From Tritonibacter horizontis (GTDB lineage Bacteria > Pseudomonadota > Alphaproteobacteria > Rhodobacterales > Rhodobacteraceae): 33,868 nucleotides of DNA. The stretch covers positions 1-33,868 of the forward strand of contig NZ_LPUY01000021.1 of assembly GCF_001518015.1 (NCBI RefSeq). The letters run 5' to 3'. The notes beneath the pieces are model-generated. The model was not told where the DNA came from, ran no database searches, and was given only the letters and a program-made list of their open reading frames with translations. Positions 14,466 to 22,154 of the stretch are shown here, piece after piece. Position numbers and translations under genes: made by a program. Positions within the stretch are counted from its first letter, which is position 1, and every line of letters starts with the position of its first letter.

Positions 14466-16703
14466 ATGGTTGACAACACGGAATCCGAGAGCAGACAGCT
14501 TCTGGGTCGCCTGAGGGAGGCCATGGCGGGCGACGTCGCCGGTCAGGCGCGGCTCGACAAGATCACCCAGCTGATTGCCGACAGCATGGGCACCGAAGTG
14601 TGCTCCATCTATCTGTTCCGCGATGAGGAAACGCTGGAGCTTTGCGCGACCGAAGGGCTGAACCGCGAATCCGTGCACCAGACCCGCCTGCGGGTGGGCG
14701 AGGGGCTGGTGGGCCGTGTCGCCCGCACCGGCAAGGTGATCAACACCCCGGATGCGCCGGGCATGCGCGGTTTTCGCTACATGCCGGAGACCGGCGAAGA
14801 GCGCTACACCTCGTTTCTGGGCATCCCCATTCAGCGCCTGGGCGAGATGACGGGCGTGCTGGTGGTGCAGTCCAAGGAGACGCGCGACTATTCCTCCGAT
14901 GCGGTTTACGCGCTGGAGGTGGTGGCGATGGTCATCGCCGAAATGACCGAGCTGGGCGCCTTTGTCGGCGAAGGCTCGGCCATGTCGCCGCTGCACCAGC
15001 AATCGCTGCTGCTGAAGGGCACAATGGCCCAGGAAGGCGCGGCGGAGGGCCATATCTGGCTGCACGAGCCGCGCGTGGTGGTGACCAATCCGATCGCCGA
15101 TGATCCCCACCGCGAACTGGTCCGGCTGGAAGAGGCTGTCGAGGAACTGCGGGTCGGTGTCGACAAGATGCTGGAGATGGCCAGCAACGACAAGGAACAG
15201 GCGCAAGTTCTTGAAACTTATCGCATGTTCGCCAATTCCAAAGGCTGGATGCGGCGCATGGAAGAAGACATCGCCCGGGGCCTGAGCGCCGAAGCCGCGG
15301 TGGAAAAGGAACAATCCCTGGCCCGCGGTCGCATGGCCCAGGCGCAGGATGCCTATCTGCGCGAGCGGCTCAGCGATCTGGATGATCTGTCAAACCGGCT
15401 GTTGCGCATTCTGACCGGGCAGGGGCGCGATACGGGGGCCGAGATGCCCGAGGATCCGATCCTGGTGGCGCGCAACATTGGCCCGGCCGAGCTGCTGGAA
15501 TATGATCGCAAGCTCAAGGGGATCATCCTTGAGGAAGGCTCCGTCGGGTCACATGCCGCCATCGTGGCACGCGCCCTTGCGATCCCGCTGGTGGTGCGGG
15601 TCGGTCGGATCACCACCGAGGGGCTGAACGGCGACCATGTCCTGCTTGACGGCGATCAGGGCGCGGTGCATCTGCGGCCCGACGATCCGGTCGTCAGCGC
15701 CTTTCGCGACAAGATCGCGATGCAGGCGCAGGCGCAGGAACGCTATACCTCGATACGTGAGAAACCCGCGATAACCAAAGATGACCAAAGGGTTAATCTG
15801 ATGATGAACGCGGGGCTGATGGCGGATCTGCCCTCTTTGCAGAACTCTGGCGCCGAAGGGGTCGGGCTGTTCCGCACCGAACTGCAGTTCCTCGTGCGCA
15901 ACAAGATGCCGCGCCGGTCGGAGCTGGTGGTGCTGTACCAGCGGGTATTGGAAGCGGCGAAGGGAAAACAGGTTGTTTTCAGGACCCTGGACATCGGTTC
16001 TGACAAGGTTCTGCCCTATATGAAGCCAACGGATGAGCCGAACCCGGCCCTTGGCTGGCGGGCAATTCGCGTTGGTCTGGACAAGCCGGGCATCATGCGG
16101 ATGCAGCTACAGGCGCTGATCCGGGCGGCCAATGGCGGCCCGCTGAGTGTCATGTTCCCATTTGTGGCGCAATTCGAGGAATACCGGCAGGCGCGCGATG
16201 AAGTGGACAAAACCATCGAGCGTGAAAAGCGTCTGGGCCATGCGCTGCCTTCCGAGCTCAAGGTCGGGGCGATGCTGGAGACGCCATCGCTGGGGTTTGC
16301 ACCGCTCAAGTTCTTTGAAGAGGTGGATTTTCTCTCGATTGGCGGCAACGATCTGAAGCAGTTTTTCTTTGCTGCGGATCGCGAAAACGAGCGGGTGCGG
16401 CAACGGTATGACACGCTGAACGTAAGTTTCCTGAGCTTTATCGAGCAGATCGTGGAGCGCTGCGAGATTTCGGGCACCCCGTTGAGCTTTTGCGGCGAAG
16501 ATGCCGGCCGCCCGATCGAAGCGGTCTGCCTGGCGGCAATGGGTATTCGCACACTGTCGATGCGACCTGCTTCAATTGGGCCGGTTAAGTCTTTGTTAAT
16601 GCGGGTGGAACTGTCCAAGTTGCGCAAGATCATCTCGGACGCGCGGCATCGGGGCCATCAGACAGTCCGCCCTGCGGTCATGGAATACCTGCGCGAAGTC
16701 TGA
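14466..16703 (+). CDS. ptsP: GAF-domain phosphoenolpyruvate phosphotransferase PtsP (EI-Ntr)
   Basis: First enzyme of the nitrogen-related PTS: takes phosphate from PEP and passes it to NPr, then EIIA-Ntr, linking nitrogen status to regulation of potassium transport and other processes. 745 residues; the ATG at 14466 follows a purine-rich GGGAAAGGG. An N-terminal GAF domain (about 20-165; EVCSIYLFRDEETLEL, VGEGLVGRVARTGKVINTPDA, SFLGIPI) probably senses glutamine or 2-oxoglutarate. The PTS EI region follows, with the phospho-His363 motif GSVGSHAAIVARALAIP. The PEP-binding barrel contains GAEGVGLFRTELQFL, FRTLDIGSDKVLPYM, MLETPSLGF, FLSIGGNDLKQF and the catalytic Cys676 in SFCGEDAGRP. lysC-ptsP adjacency is common in alphaproteobacteria. 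NPr and EIIA-Ntr genes are not in the window. Confidence 0.96.
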   Translation: MVDNTESESRQLLGRLREAMAGDVAGQARLDKITQLIADSMGTEVCSIYLFRDEETLELCATEGLNRESVHQTRLRVGEGLVGRVARTGKVINTPDAPGMRGFRYMPETGEERYTSFLGIPIQRLGEMTGVLVVQSKETRDYSSDAVYALEVVAMVIAEMTELGAFVGEGSAMSPLHQQSLLLKGTMAQEGAAEGHIWLHEPRVVVTNPIADDPHRELVRLEEAVEELRVGVDKMLEMASNDKEQAQVLETYRMFANSKGWMRRMEEDIARGLSAEAAVEKEQSLARGRMAQAQDAYLRERLSDLDDLSNRLLRILTGQGRDTGAEMPEDPILVARNIGPAELLEYDRKLKGIILEEGSVGSHAAIVARALAIPLVVRVGRITTEGLNGDHVLLDGDQGAVHLRPDDPVVSAFRDKIAMQAQAQERYTSIREKPAITKDDQRVNLMMNAGLMADLPSLQNSGAEGVGLFRTELQFLVRNKMPRRSELVVLYQRVLEAAKGKQVVFRTLDIGSDKVLPYMKPTDEPNPALGWRAIRVGLDKPGIMRMQLQALIRAANGGPLSVMFPFVAQFEEYRQARDEVDKTIEREKRLGHALPSELKVGAMLETPSLGFAPLKFFEEVDFLSIGGNDLKQFFFAADRENERVRQRYDTLNVSFLSFIEQIVERCEISGTPLSFCGEDAGRPIEAVCLAAMGIRTLSMRPASIGPVKSLLMRVELSKLRKIISDARHRGHQTVRPAVMEYLREV

Positions 16704-16725
16704 GTTCTAGTTTTGTCACGGTTGC

Positions 16726-16754
16726 AGCGCTGCCCGTCCTGCGGGCAGCGCTTT
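16726..16754 (+). terminator. Terminator after ptsP
   Basis: An 11-bp perfect stem, AGCGCTGCCCG (16726-16736) with CGGGCAGCGCT (16742-16752), loop TCCTG, then TTTG. It lies 22 bases after the ptsP stop. Confidence 0.7.
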
Positions 16755-17277
16755 GTCGTCGGTAGGGTCGTGTGCAGGGGCGAAAACAGCCGGGTGGCAA
16801 GGCGTTCTGATGGTGCGGCAGCTGTTGTTCGATGACTTTTATCTAAAAATTTTTCGATAAGTTCGCGATTTTTTCTGGTTAATTGACAAATTTCAACAAA
16901 ATCCGCATTTGCGGCATCTGCCCTGATCGCACCCGCTGTTCGCCCACACTCCGGTCGGTCGCGACTGGATCAACCAGGGCGGCCGTGACGTTCTGGCTGC
17001 AGAACGCCGCAGGATCATTGCAGGATCATTGGTTGAGGCCGCGCAAACAACCGTCCACAAGATGTTGACCTCAGAACCCCTTGTCTCTTAGGCATTTTCA
17101 ACAGGATTTCCACAGCAACCGGCGTTGTTATCCACACGTTTGCAGTCCCATCGCAGGCCGGGCGGGTCAAACCCTCTGGGTGGATGCAGGACTGCGGGTG
17201 GGCAACAGCGGAATTGACGGGGTCGCCTTTGACGCGTCATGCTCTGCGCCAGATCCCCAAGCCCCCGGAGTGCCGCG
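16755..17277. other. Long gene-free region: AT-rich block, tandem 11-mer and DnaA-box-like sites
   Basis: 523 bp with no supportable gene. At 16841-16900 only 15 of 60 bases are G or C, a sharp break from the GC-rich surroundings. A consensus -35-like TTGACA is at 16883-16888 without a good -10. An 11-mer (GCAGGATCATT) is duplicated in tandem at 17009-17019 and 17020-17030. Downstream come ATTTCCACA (17106-17114) and a perfect DnaA box TTATCCACA (17128-17136). It could be a DnaA-controlled promoter, a DnaA-titrating locus or, less likely, an origin. No origin-linked genes are seen beside it. Confidence 0.45.
17128..17136 (+). promoter_or_regulatory. Perfect DnaA box
   Basis: TTATCCACA, the high-affinity DnaA 9-mer, with a one-mismatch copy (ATTTCCACA) 22 bp upstream in the same orientation, about 140 bp before yfcG. 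A single 9-mer can occur by chance; the pairing next to an AT-rich block is what makes it notable. Confidence 0.4.
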
Positions 17278-17901
17278 ATGATTGATCTATACACCTGGAC
17301 CACGCCCAACGGGCGCAAGATTTCTATCCTTCTGGAGGAGCTGGGCGTGCCCTACACGGTGCAGGCGGTGGATATTACCCGCGATGCCCAGTTCGACGCG
17401 GCATTTCTGGCGATCAGCCCCAACAACAAGATCCCCGCGATCCGCGACCGCGAGACCGGGGTCACGCTGATGGAATCTGGCGCGATCCTGATCTACCTCG
17501 CCGAGAAATACGACAGGTTTCTGCCCCAGGAGGATCGCTATGAAATCTACGAATGGCTGATGTGGCAGATGGCAGGGTTTGGCCCGATGCTGGGTCAGGC
17601 GCATCACTTTCTGAAGTATAATTCCGGCAAGGCTCCCTATGCGGAAGAGCGATTTGCCACGGAAGCGCGGCGGCTCTACAGCGTGCTGGATCAACGGCTT
17701 CAGGATCGGGACTATATCGTTGGCGACTATTCGATTGCCGATATCGCCTGCTGGCCCTGGGCATCGCGCTACGAATGGCAGCAGATCGACCTGAGCGCCT
17801 ATCCGAATGTGCGCAACTGGTATCGTCGGATCGCCGAGCGGCCTGCGGTTGTGCGGGGGTATCACATTCCCAAGCGGGTGAACGACATTCCGCCGGGCTA
17901 A
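17278..17901 (+). CDS. yfcG: Glutathione S-transferase, YfcG-like (nu class)
   Basis: 207-residue cytoplasmic thiol enzyme; the YfcG/Ure2p-like group acts as a disulfide-bond reductase using glutathione. The start at 17278 (MIDLYTWTTPNGRKISILLEE) has GGAG at 17267-17270. The N-terminal thioredoxin-like domain carries the nu-class TPNGxK motif (Thr9, Asn11 for glutathione contact), ISPNNKIPAI with the cis-Pro and ESGAILIYLAEK. The helical C-terminal domain includes WQMAGFGPMLGQAHHF and DYSIADIACWPWASR, all closely following E. coli YfcG as I remember it. No catalytic Cys or Ser is expected in this class. It is a single gene following the long non-coding stretch; the next gene is 111 bp on and unrelated in function. 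Confidence 0.9.
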   Translation: MIDLYTWTTPNGRKISILLEELGVPYTVQAVDITRDAQFDAAFLAISPNNKIPAIRDRETGVTLMESGAILIYLAEKYDRFLPQEDRYEIYEWLMWQMAGFGPMLGQAHHFLKYNSGKAPYAEERFATEARRLYSVLDQRLQDRDYIVGDYSIADIACWPWASRYEWQQIDLSAYPNVRNWYRRIAERPAVVRGYHIPKRVNDIPPG

Positions 17902-18012
17902 TTTGAAACAGATCCGGAGCAGTTGTCTTACGCTCTGTTAAGCGCGTTTCTGTAGACAGATCCTGCGCCTGGCACGTCTGGGCGCAGATCTGGGTAAAGC
18001 AGGAGTGTGAGA

Positions 18013-18777
18013 ATGCGTGTTTGGAAGGGGATCGCAGCGGCGGCTGCGGGGGTGGTTCTGGCGACTGCGGCGTCGGCGGAAACAGTGTCGATCCGGGCCG
18101 ATAACTGGTGTCCATACAATTGCGAACCGGGATCGGAGCAGCCCGGCTATATGATCGAGGTGTTGCAGCAGGCGTTGGAGCCACATGGCTATAGCATCGA
18201 CTACCAGAACATGAATTGGGTGCGCAGCCTGGCACAAGCCGAAGCGGGCGAGATCACGGGTGTCGTCGGCGCCTCGGAAGAGGAAGTGCCGGGGTTCCGG
18301 CTGAGCCCGATCCTGGGGGTCTGGGATCTGGCGATTGCGGTGCGCAAGGGGGAGGCGATCGACATGAGCACTGCGGCGCCTTTCGAGGGGCGGACCGTCG
18401 GCGCGATCCGGGGGTATGAGTATGGCGGCGCCATCACCGAGTATATCGAGGCCCATGAAGGCGACACATCCGTGGTGCAACTGGTGGGCGGCGATGCACC
18501 GCTGGAAAGCAACCTGAAAAAACTCGCAGCCGGGCGCGTGGACATGGTGCCGGACGATGCGGCAGTGCTGCGCTATACCATTGCCAACCTTGGGCTTTCG
18601 GATGAATTCGTCCTGATTTCTGTCGATGAGCCCTCGCCGCTATATGCTGCATTTTCACCCAATGTCGACATGTCGGGCGATCTGGCCGCGCATGTGGAAG
18701 CCGCCGTGGCGGACATGCGTGCGGACGGGCGGCTGGCCAGCATCATGGAACGCTACGGGTTGAGCGACTGGCAATAG
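18013..18777 (+). CDS. Periplasmic amino-acid-type solute-binding protein (SBP family 3)
   Basis: 254-residue secreted binding protein. The ATG at 18013 has AGGAG at 18001-18005; a GTG at 18007 in frame is too close to that site. The signal peptide MRVWKGIAAAAAGVVLATAASA ends before Glu-Thr. The mature part follows the family-3 fold of polar amino-acid ABC importers: IRADNWCPYNCEPGSEQPGYMIEVLQQALEPHG at the start, GEITGVVGASEEE, the GRTVGAIRGYEYG hinge strand, KKLAAGRVDMVPDDAAVLRYT and a C-terminal LASIMERYGLSDW. No permease or ATPase genes are adjacent, so it is an orphan that either works with a system elsewhere or as a sensory/other ligand-binding protein. The paired Cys of WCPYNC could form a disulfide. 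Ligand unknown. Confidence 0.85.
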   Translation: MRVWKGIAAAAAGVVLATAASAETVSIRADNWCPYNCEPGSEQPGYMIEVLQQALEPHGYSIDYQNMNWVRSLAQAEAGEITGVVGASEEEVPGFRLSPILGVWDLAIAVRKGEAIDMSTAAPFEGRTVGAIRGYEYGGAITEYIEAHEGDTSVVQLVGGDAPLESNLKKLAAGRVDMVPDDAAVLRYTIANLGLSDEFVLISVDEPSPLYAAFSPNVDMSGDLAAHVEAAVADMRADGRLASIMERYGLSDWQ

Positions 18778-18831
18778 GCCGGCGTTCGATCGGTCATCGG
18801 CTGGCAATAGGTCGACCAGCAGGAGCAGGCC

Positions 18832-18848
18832 CCGGCAGCAGGTGCCGG
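18832..18848. terminator. Hairpin between convergent genes
   Basis: CCGGCA (18832-18837) pairs with TGCCGG (18843-18848) around GCAGG, lying 3 bp beyond the CbiX-like stop and 54 bp beyond the binding-protein stop. No T-tract on either side. Confidence 0.35.
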
Positions 18849-18851
18849 CGA

Positions 18852-19592
18852 TCAGACGGTCCCGTCCGAGAGCGTTCCTGTCCGATGGATGGCCCGCGCG
18901 ATCAGCGCGGCCATGTCGGGCAGGGCGCCCAGCACCGGCAGGATGTCACCCCGATATCCGGCGATTTCCAGCGCCTCGGGAATATCTTCGCGCACATGCG
19001 CCCCGGACTGGGCAAAGAACGGCAGGCACAGCGACGGGGCGGCGAGCGGCCGCGCGGCTTCGGCGATAAACGGCGATTGTTCTACATATCCGGTGCTGAG
19101 GCGCATCCCCGGCAATGCGGCGCGCAGGTTTTCGGCAAAACGCTCGGCGGCCTCGGCCGCCTTTGGTCCACGGGCAGAGCCATGGGCCGCCAGCAGCACA
19201 TCCGTGGCGTGCAGATCCCAGCCCCGCGTTGACAGCTCCAGAGCGAGGGCTTTGGCTGTCATCTCCGGCAGGGCCGGGTCCATGCCAAAGGGGGTCGCCA
19301 TCCGGTACCGCCATCCGGCCAGCCGTTTGGGCAGGACATTGGCGGTGAACCAGCCGCGCGCCATAAAAAACGGATAAATCACCGCGTCTTCGGCCATGGC
19401 CTTCTCCAGAAACCCTCGGGAGGAGAGGGTGGCAGAGCGGATTTCCCAGTCGGGAAGATGATCCTGAACCGCCGCCGCGATTGCCGCCAGATGGATTTCC
19501 GGCGGTGGCGGGGCCGAGGGCTGGCCGTGCGAGGTCAGGATGGCAATTCGGGGCGTGTGGGGCATGGGGCCGGGCGGGTTGAGGGTGGACAT
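18852..19592 (-). CDS. CbiX/SirB-like class II chelatase family protein
   Basis: 246-residue protein with the two-lobed class II chelatase fold (CbiX/SirB), enzymes that insert cobalt or iron into sirohydrochlorin for cobalamin or siroheme. The N-terminal lobe begins RIAILTSHGQP with His22 in the position of the catalytic His. The C-terminal lobe starts DVLLAAHGSARGPKAAEAAERFAENLR, which also has the HGS signature, and continues with YVEQSPFIAEAA and CLPFFAQSGAHVREDIPEAL. No cobalamin or siroheme genes adjoin it, so the specific metal and tetrapyrrole cannot be called. An alternative start at 19565 (MPHTPRIAIL) is possible; neither start has a good ribosome site. It is convergent with the periplasmic binding protein. 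Confidence 0.82.
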   Translation of the reverse strand: MSTLNPPGPMPHTPRIAILTSHGQPSAPPPPEIHLAAIAAAVQDHLPDWEIRSATLSSRGFLEKAMAEDAVIYPFFMARGWFTANVLPKRLAGWRYRMATPFGMDPALPEMTAKALALELSTRGWDLHATDVLLAAHGSARGPKAAEAAERFAENLRAALPGMRLSTGYVEQSPFIAEAARPLAAPSLCLPFFAQSGAHVREDIPEALEIAGYRGDILPVLGALPDMAALIARAIHRTGTLSDGTV

Positions 19593-19808
19593 CTGGCCGG
19601 GCGCCGACGGTCAGACACGGGCGGCTGTCGGCTGGCGGGAAAGGGACGGCTTGGATCAACACATAAGCGATCTGCCGCTGAAGTCCAGACTGCGCCGATG
19701 ACGCGGGCGCGGCCAAACCAACACCGGCAGGCAGGCCTGATTATGCCCCGCAGGTTGCAAAAACGTGCCGAAACTGCCGGGAAAAACCAGGAAATTTCGC
19801 GTTCTCTC

Positions 19809-19837
19809 TTGACCCTCCTTCGGGCCTGTTTTAGGTA
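19809..19837 (+). promoter_or_regulatory. Promoter of tRNA-Gly
   Basis: TTGACC (19809-19814), 17-bp spacer, TAGGTA (19832-19837). A start near 19844 would give a 5' leader of about seven bases before the tRNA. Confidence 0.55.
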
Positions 19838-19850
19838 GCGCGGACTTCGA

Positions 19851-19924
19851 GCGGGTATGGTGAAATGGTATCATAAGAGCCTTCCAAGCTTAAGGCGCGG
19901 GTTCGATTCCCGCTACCCGCTCCA
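19851..19924 (+). tRNA. tRNA-Gly (anticodon UCC)
   Basis: 74 nt with encoded CCA. The acceptor stem is GCGGGTA (19851-19857) with TACCCGC (19914-19920), discriminator T, CCA 19922-19924. The D stem is GTGA/TCAT with loop AATGGTA. The anticodon loop CTTCCAA has TCC at 19883-19885. The T arm is GCGGG-TTCGATT-CCCGC. The anticodon stem closes with an A-A opposition at its outer pair (19876/19892) and one G-U pair, otherwise regular. Reads GGA and, by wobble, GGG glycine codons. Confidence 0.97.
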
Positions 19925-20102
19925 AGATCTCCCCCAAACTTGAATTCATCCGGGTTTTCAATTTGTTGCGGCACTGCGTCGCTGCAGAATGTACAATGCA
20001 GCCTTGACCTGCGCAGGGTGCAGGGCCATGACACTGCCGGACATGGTCGGAAGACGGGACGGTACGCGACCCGGAGCTTGTCCGGCTAGCAAAGGAGCTT
20101 TC

Positions 20103-21917
20103 ATGGCACGACGCGCGGTGCAAACCCAAGGCAACACCCCCGGTCGCAACGAGGAACGCGCGGCCTCGCGAAAGATCGGTGTGCTGAAGGCGCTCTGGCC
20201 GTTCCTGCGCCCCTATCGGACGATGATCGTTGCCGCCCTCATGGCCCTGACCCTGACGGCGACGGTGTCGCTGTCGCTGCCCCTGGCGGTGCGCCGGGTG
20301 GTCGATAACTTTCGCATCACGGATGCCGCGCTGCTGAACCAGTATTTTGCTGCGGCCATGGTGATGGCGGCGTTGCTCGCGCTGGGTACGGGTGTGCGCT
20401 ATGCGCTGGTCACCAAGCTGGGCGAGCGGGTGGTGGCGGATATCCGCAAGGCGGTGTTCGACCGGATCATCGGCATGAGCCCGGCCTTTTTCGAACGGAT
20501 CATGACCGGCGAAGTGCTGAGCCGGATCACCACGGATACCACGCTGATCCAATCGGTGCTGGGGTCCTCTGCGTCGGTGGCGCTGCGCAACCTGTTGATT
20601 TTTGCGGGCGGGCTGGTGCTGATGCTGCTGACCTCGGCCAAACTGACGCTGCTGGTTCTGTTGATCGTGCCGGCGGTTGTGGTGCCCATTCTGGTGCTGG
20701 GGCGTCGCCTGCGGGTGATCTCCAAGGAAAACCAGGACTGGATCGCGGCCTCCTCCGGCAACGCGGGCGAGGCGCTTGGTGCGGTGCAGACGGTGCAGGC
20801 CTTTACCCATGAAACCCTGAGCCGCGCCAGCTTTGCCGAGATGACCGAGACCGCCTATGACGTGTCCCGGCAGCGGATCCGGACCCGCGCCCTGTTGACG
20901 ATGATCGTGATCTTTCTGGTGTTTTCCGGCGTGGTCGGCGTGTTGTGGATCGGCGCCAACGATGTGCGTTTTGGCGGCATGTCCGAAGGTGCGCTGGTAC
21001 AGTTTGTGATCTACGCGGTGATGGTGGCGGGCTCTGTCGCCGCCCTGTCGGAAATCTGGAGCGAGCTGCAACGCGCGGCTGGCGCCACCGAACGTCTGGT
21101 GGAGCTGTTGCAGGCCGAGGATGCGGTGGTGGATCCGGTCAGGGCGCAGACCTTCGCGACGCCCGTGCGGGGCGAGATCAGCTTTGACAATGTGTCCTTT
21201 ACCTATCCCTCCCGGCCCGAAATTTCGGCACTGGACGGGGTGAACCTGACCATCAAACCCGGTGAAACTGTTGCCTTTGTCGGCCCGTCGGGGGCGGGCA
21301 AGACGACGATCATCCAGCTGATCCAGCGGTTCTACGATCCGCAGTCTGGCGCGGTGCGTTTGGACGGAGTGCCATTGACCGATTTGGCACGGTCCGAGTT
21401 CCGCCACCATATCGCGCTGGTGCCGCAGGATCCGGTGATCTTTGCCGCCACCGCCCGCGACAACATTCGCTTTGGTCGCCCCGACGCAAGCGATGCGGAG
21501 GTTGAGGCCGCGGCCCGGGCCGCCGCCGCGCATGATTTCATTGCGCAATTGCCCGACGGCTATGACGCCTATGTGGGCGAACGCGGGGTGATGCTGTCGG
21601 GCGGGCAAAAGCAGCGGATCGCCATCGCGCGGGCGATCCTGCGCGATGCGCCGGTGCTGCTGCTGGACGAGGCGACCTCGGCGCTGGATGCGGAGAGCGA
21701 AGGTCTGGTGCAGGCCGCCTTCGAAGACCTTAGCCGCGACCGCACCACCATCGTGGTGGCGCACCGGCTGGCGACGGTCAAACAGGCCGACCGTATTGTG
21801 GTGATGGAACAGGGCCGCATTGTTGCCGTTGGCAGCCATGACAGCCTTGTGGCCGAAGGCGGGCTATATGCGCGGCTGGCGCGGTTGCAGTTCACCGATG
21901 GTGCGGCGGTCGCCTGA
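20103..21917 (+). CDS. ABC transporter, fused permease and ATPase (MsbA-like exporter)
   Basis: 604-residue half-transporter that would work as a homodimer in the inner membrane. The start at 20103 (MARRAVQTQGNTPG) has GGAG at 20094-20097; the reading from 19989 has no such support. About six transmembrane helices fill residues 35-320 (for example MIVAALMALTLTATVSLSLPLAV), with typical coupling-helix text GEVLSRITTDTTLIQSVL. The NBD contains Walker A GPSGAGKTT (from residue 394), the Q-loop region ALVPQDPVIFAAT, signature LSGGQKQR (498-505), Walker B LLLDEATSALD with Asp522-Glu523, and the H-loop VVAHRL. The substrate is unknown; lipid A/phospholipid or multidrug export are the usual roles. 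It lies downstream of tRNA-Gly and is closed by a long hairpin ahead of the acyl-CoA synthetase. Confidence 0.93.
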   Translation: MARRAVQTQGNTPGRNEERAASRKIGVLKALWPFLRPYRTMIVAALMALTLTATVSLSLPLAVRRVVDNFRITDAALLNQYFAAAMVMAALLALGTGVRYALVTKLGERVVADIRKAVFDRIIGMSPAFFERIMTGEVLSRITTDTTLIQSVLGSSASVALRNLLIFAGGLVLMLLTSAKLTLLVLLIVPAVVVPILVLGRRLRVISKENQDWIAASSGNAGEALGAVQTVQAFTHETLSRASFAEMTETAYDVSRQRIRTRALLTMIVIFLVFSGVVGVLWIGANDVRFGGMSEGALVQFVIYAVMVAGSVAALSEIWSELQRAAGATERLVELLQAEDAVVDPVRAQTFATPVRGEISFDNVSFTYPSRPEISALDGVNLTIKPGETVAFVGPSGAGKTTIIQLIQRFYDPQSGAVRLDGVPLTDLARSEFRHHIALVPQDPVIFAATARDNIRFGRPDASDAEVEAAARAAAAHDFIAQLPDGYDAYVGERGVMLSGGQKQRIAIARAILRDAPVLLLDEATSALDAESEGLVQAAFEDLSRDRTTIVVAHRLATVKQADRIVVMEQGRIVAVGSHDSLVAEGGLYARLARLQFTDGAAVA

Positions 21918-21954
21918 TCGCCGCTGGACAGCAGGGCAGCATGGCCGTTTGAGC

Positions 21955-22009
21955 GCAAAACACCCGCCCCGGCGCCGGTCATTGCCGCGCGATGGGGGGC
22001 GTGTTTTGC
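21955..22009 (+). terminator. Long hairpin after the ABC exporter
   Basis: GCAAAACAC (21955-21963) pairs with GTGTTTTGC (22001-22009), continued inward by GCCCC (21966-21970) with GGGGC (21996-22000) after a CC bulge. The loop can itself fold (CGGTCATTGCCG). The T run lies within the 3' arm. A-tract and T-tract symmetry allows action on both strands. Confidence 0.5.
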
Positions 22010-22154
22010 TAGGTCTTTGGCCGAAATGGCGCAGCGTCACATGCGGGGTTCCTTTACGTGAACCTGTCGTGTCGCTTGCACGCGTTTTCAAATACACTCA
22101 TCGTGAACGTTGAGGATGAAGCAAGGTCCGCAAGACCGGGCTAGGGAGGAAGCA

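Noticed and set aside
14316-15314. Minus-strand 332-codon frame over ptsP
   Set aside because: It is antisense to an intact PtsP coding frame, without a ribosome site or domain.
16883-16911. TTGACA as -35 of a promoter in the AT-rich block
   Set aside because: The -35 is perfect, but no acceptable -10 lies 16-18 bases downstream.
19831-20034. Short minus-strand frame over the tRNA (text like GAGSGNRTRALSLEGSYDT)
   Set aside because: This is the well-known spurious translation of the strand opposite a tRNA gene.
19890-21839. Open minus-strand frame of about 650 codons opposite the ABC exporter
   Set aside because: It has high-GC antisense composition (runs of His, Arg, Gln), no ribosome site and no family motifs, while the plus strand carries a complete ABC protein. 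Its 3' end also reads through the start of the tRNA-flanking region.
22050-22080. TTTACGTGAACC-like motif before the acyl-CoA synthetase as a LiuR/TetR-type operator
   Set aside because: Only one half resembles the known TTTACGT...ACGTAAA palindrome; the second half does not match.
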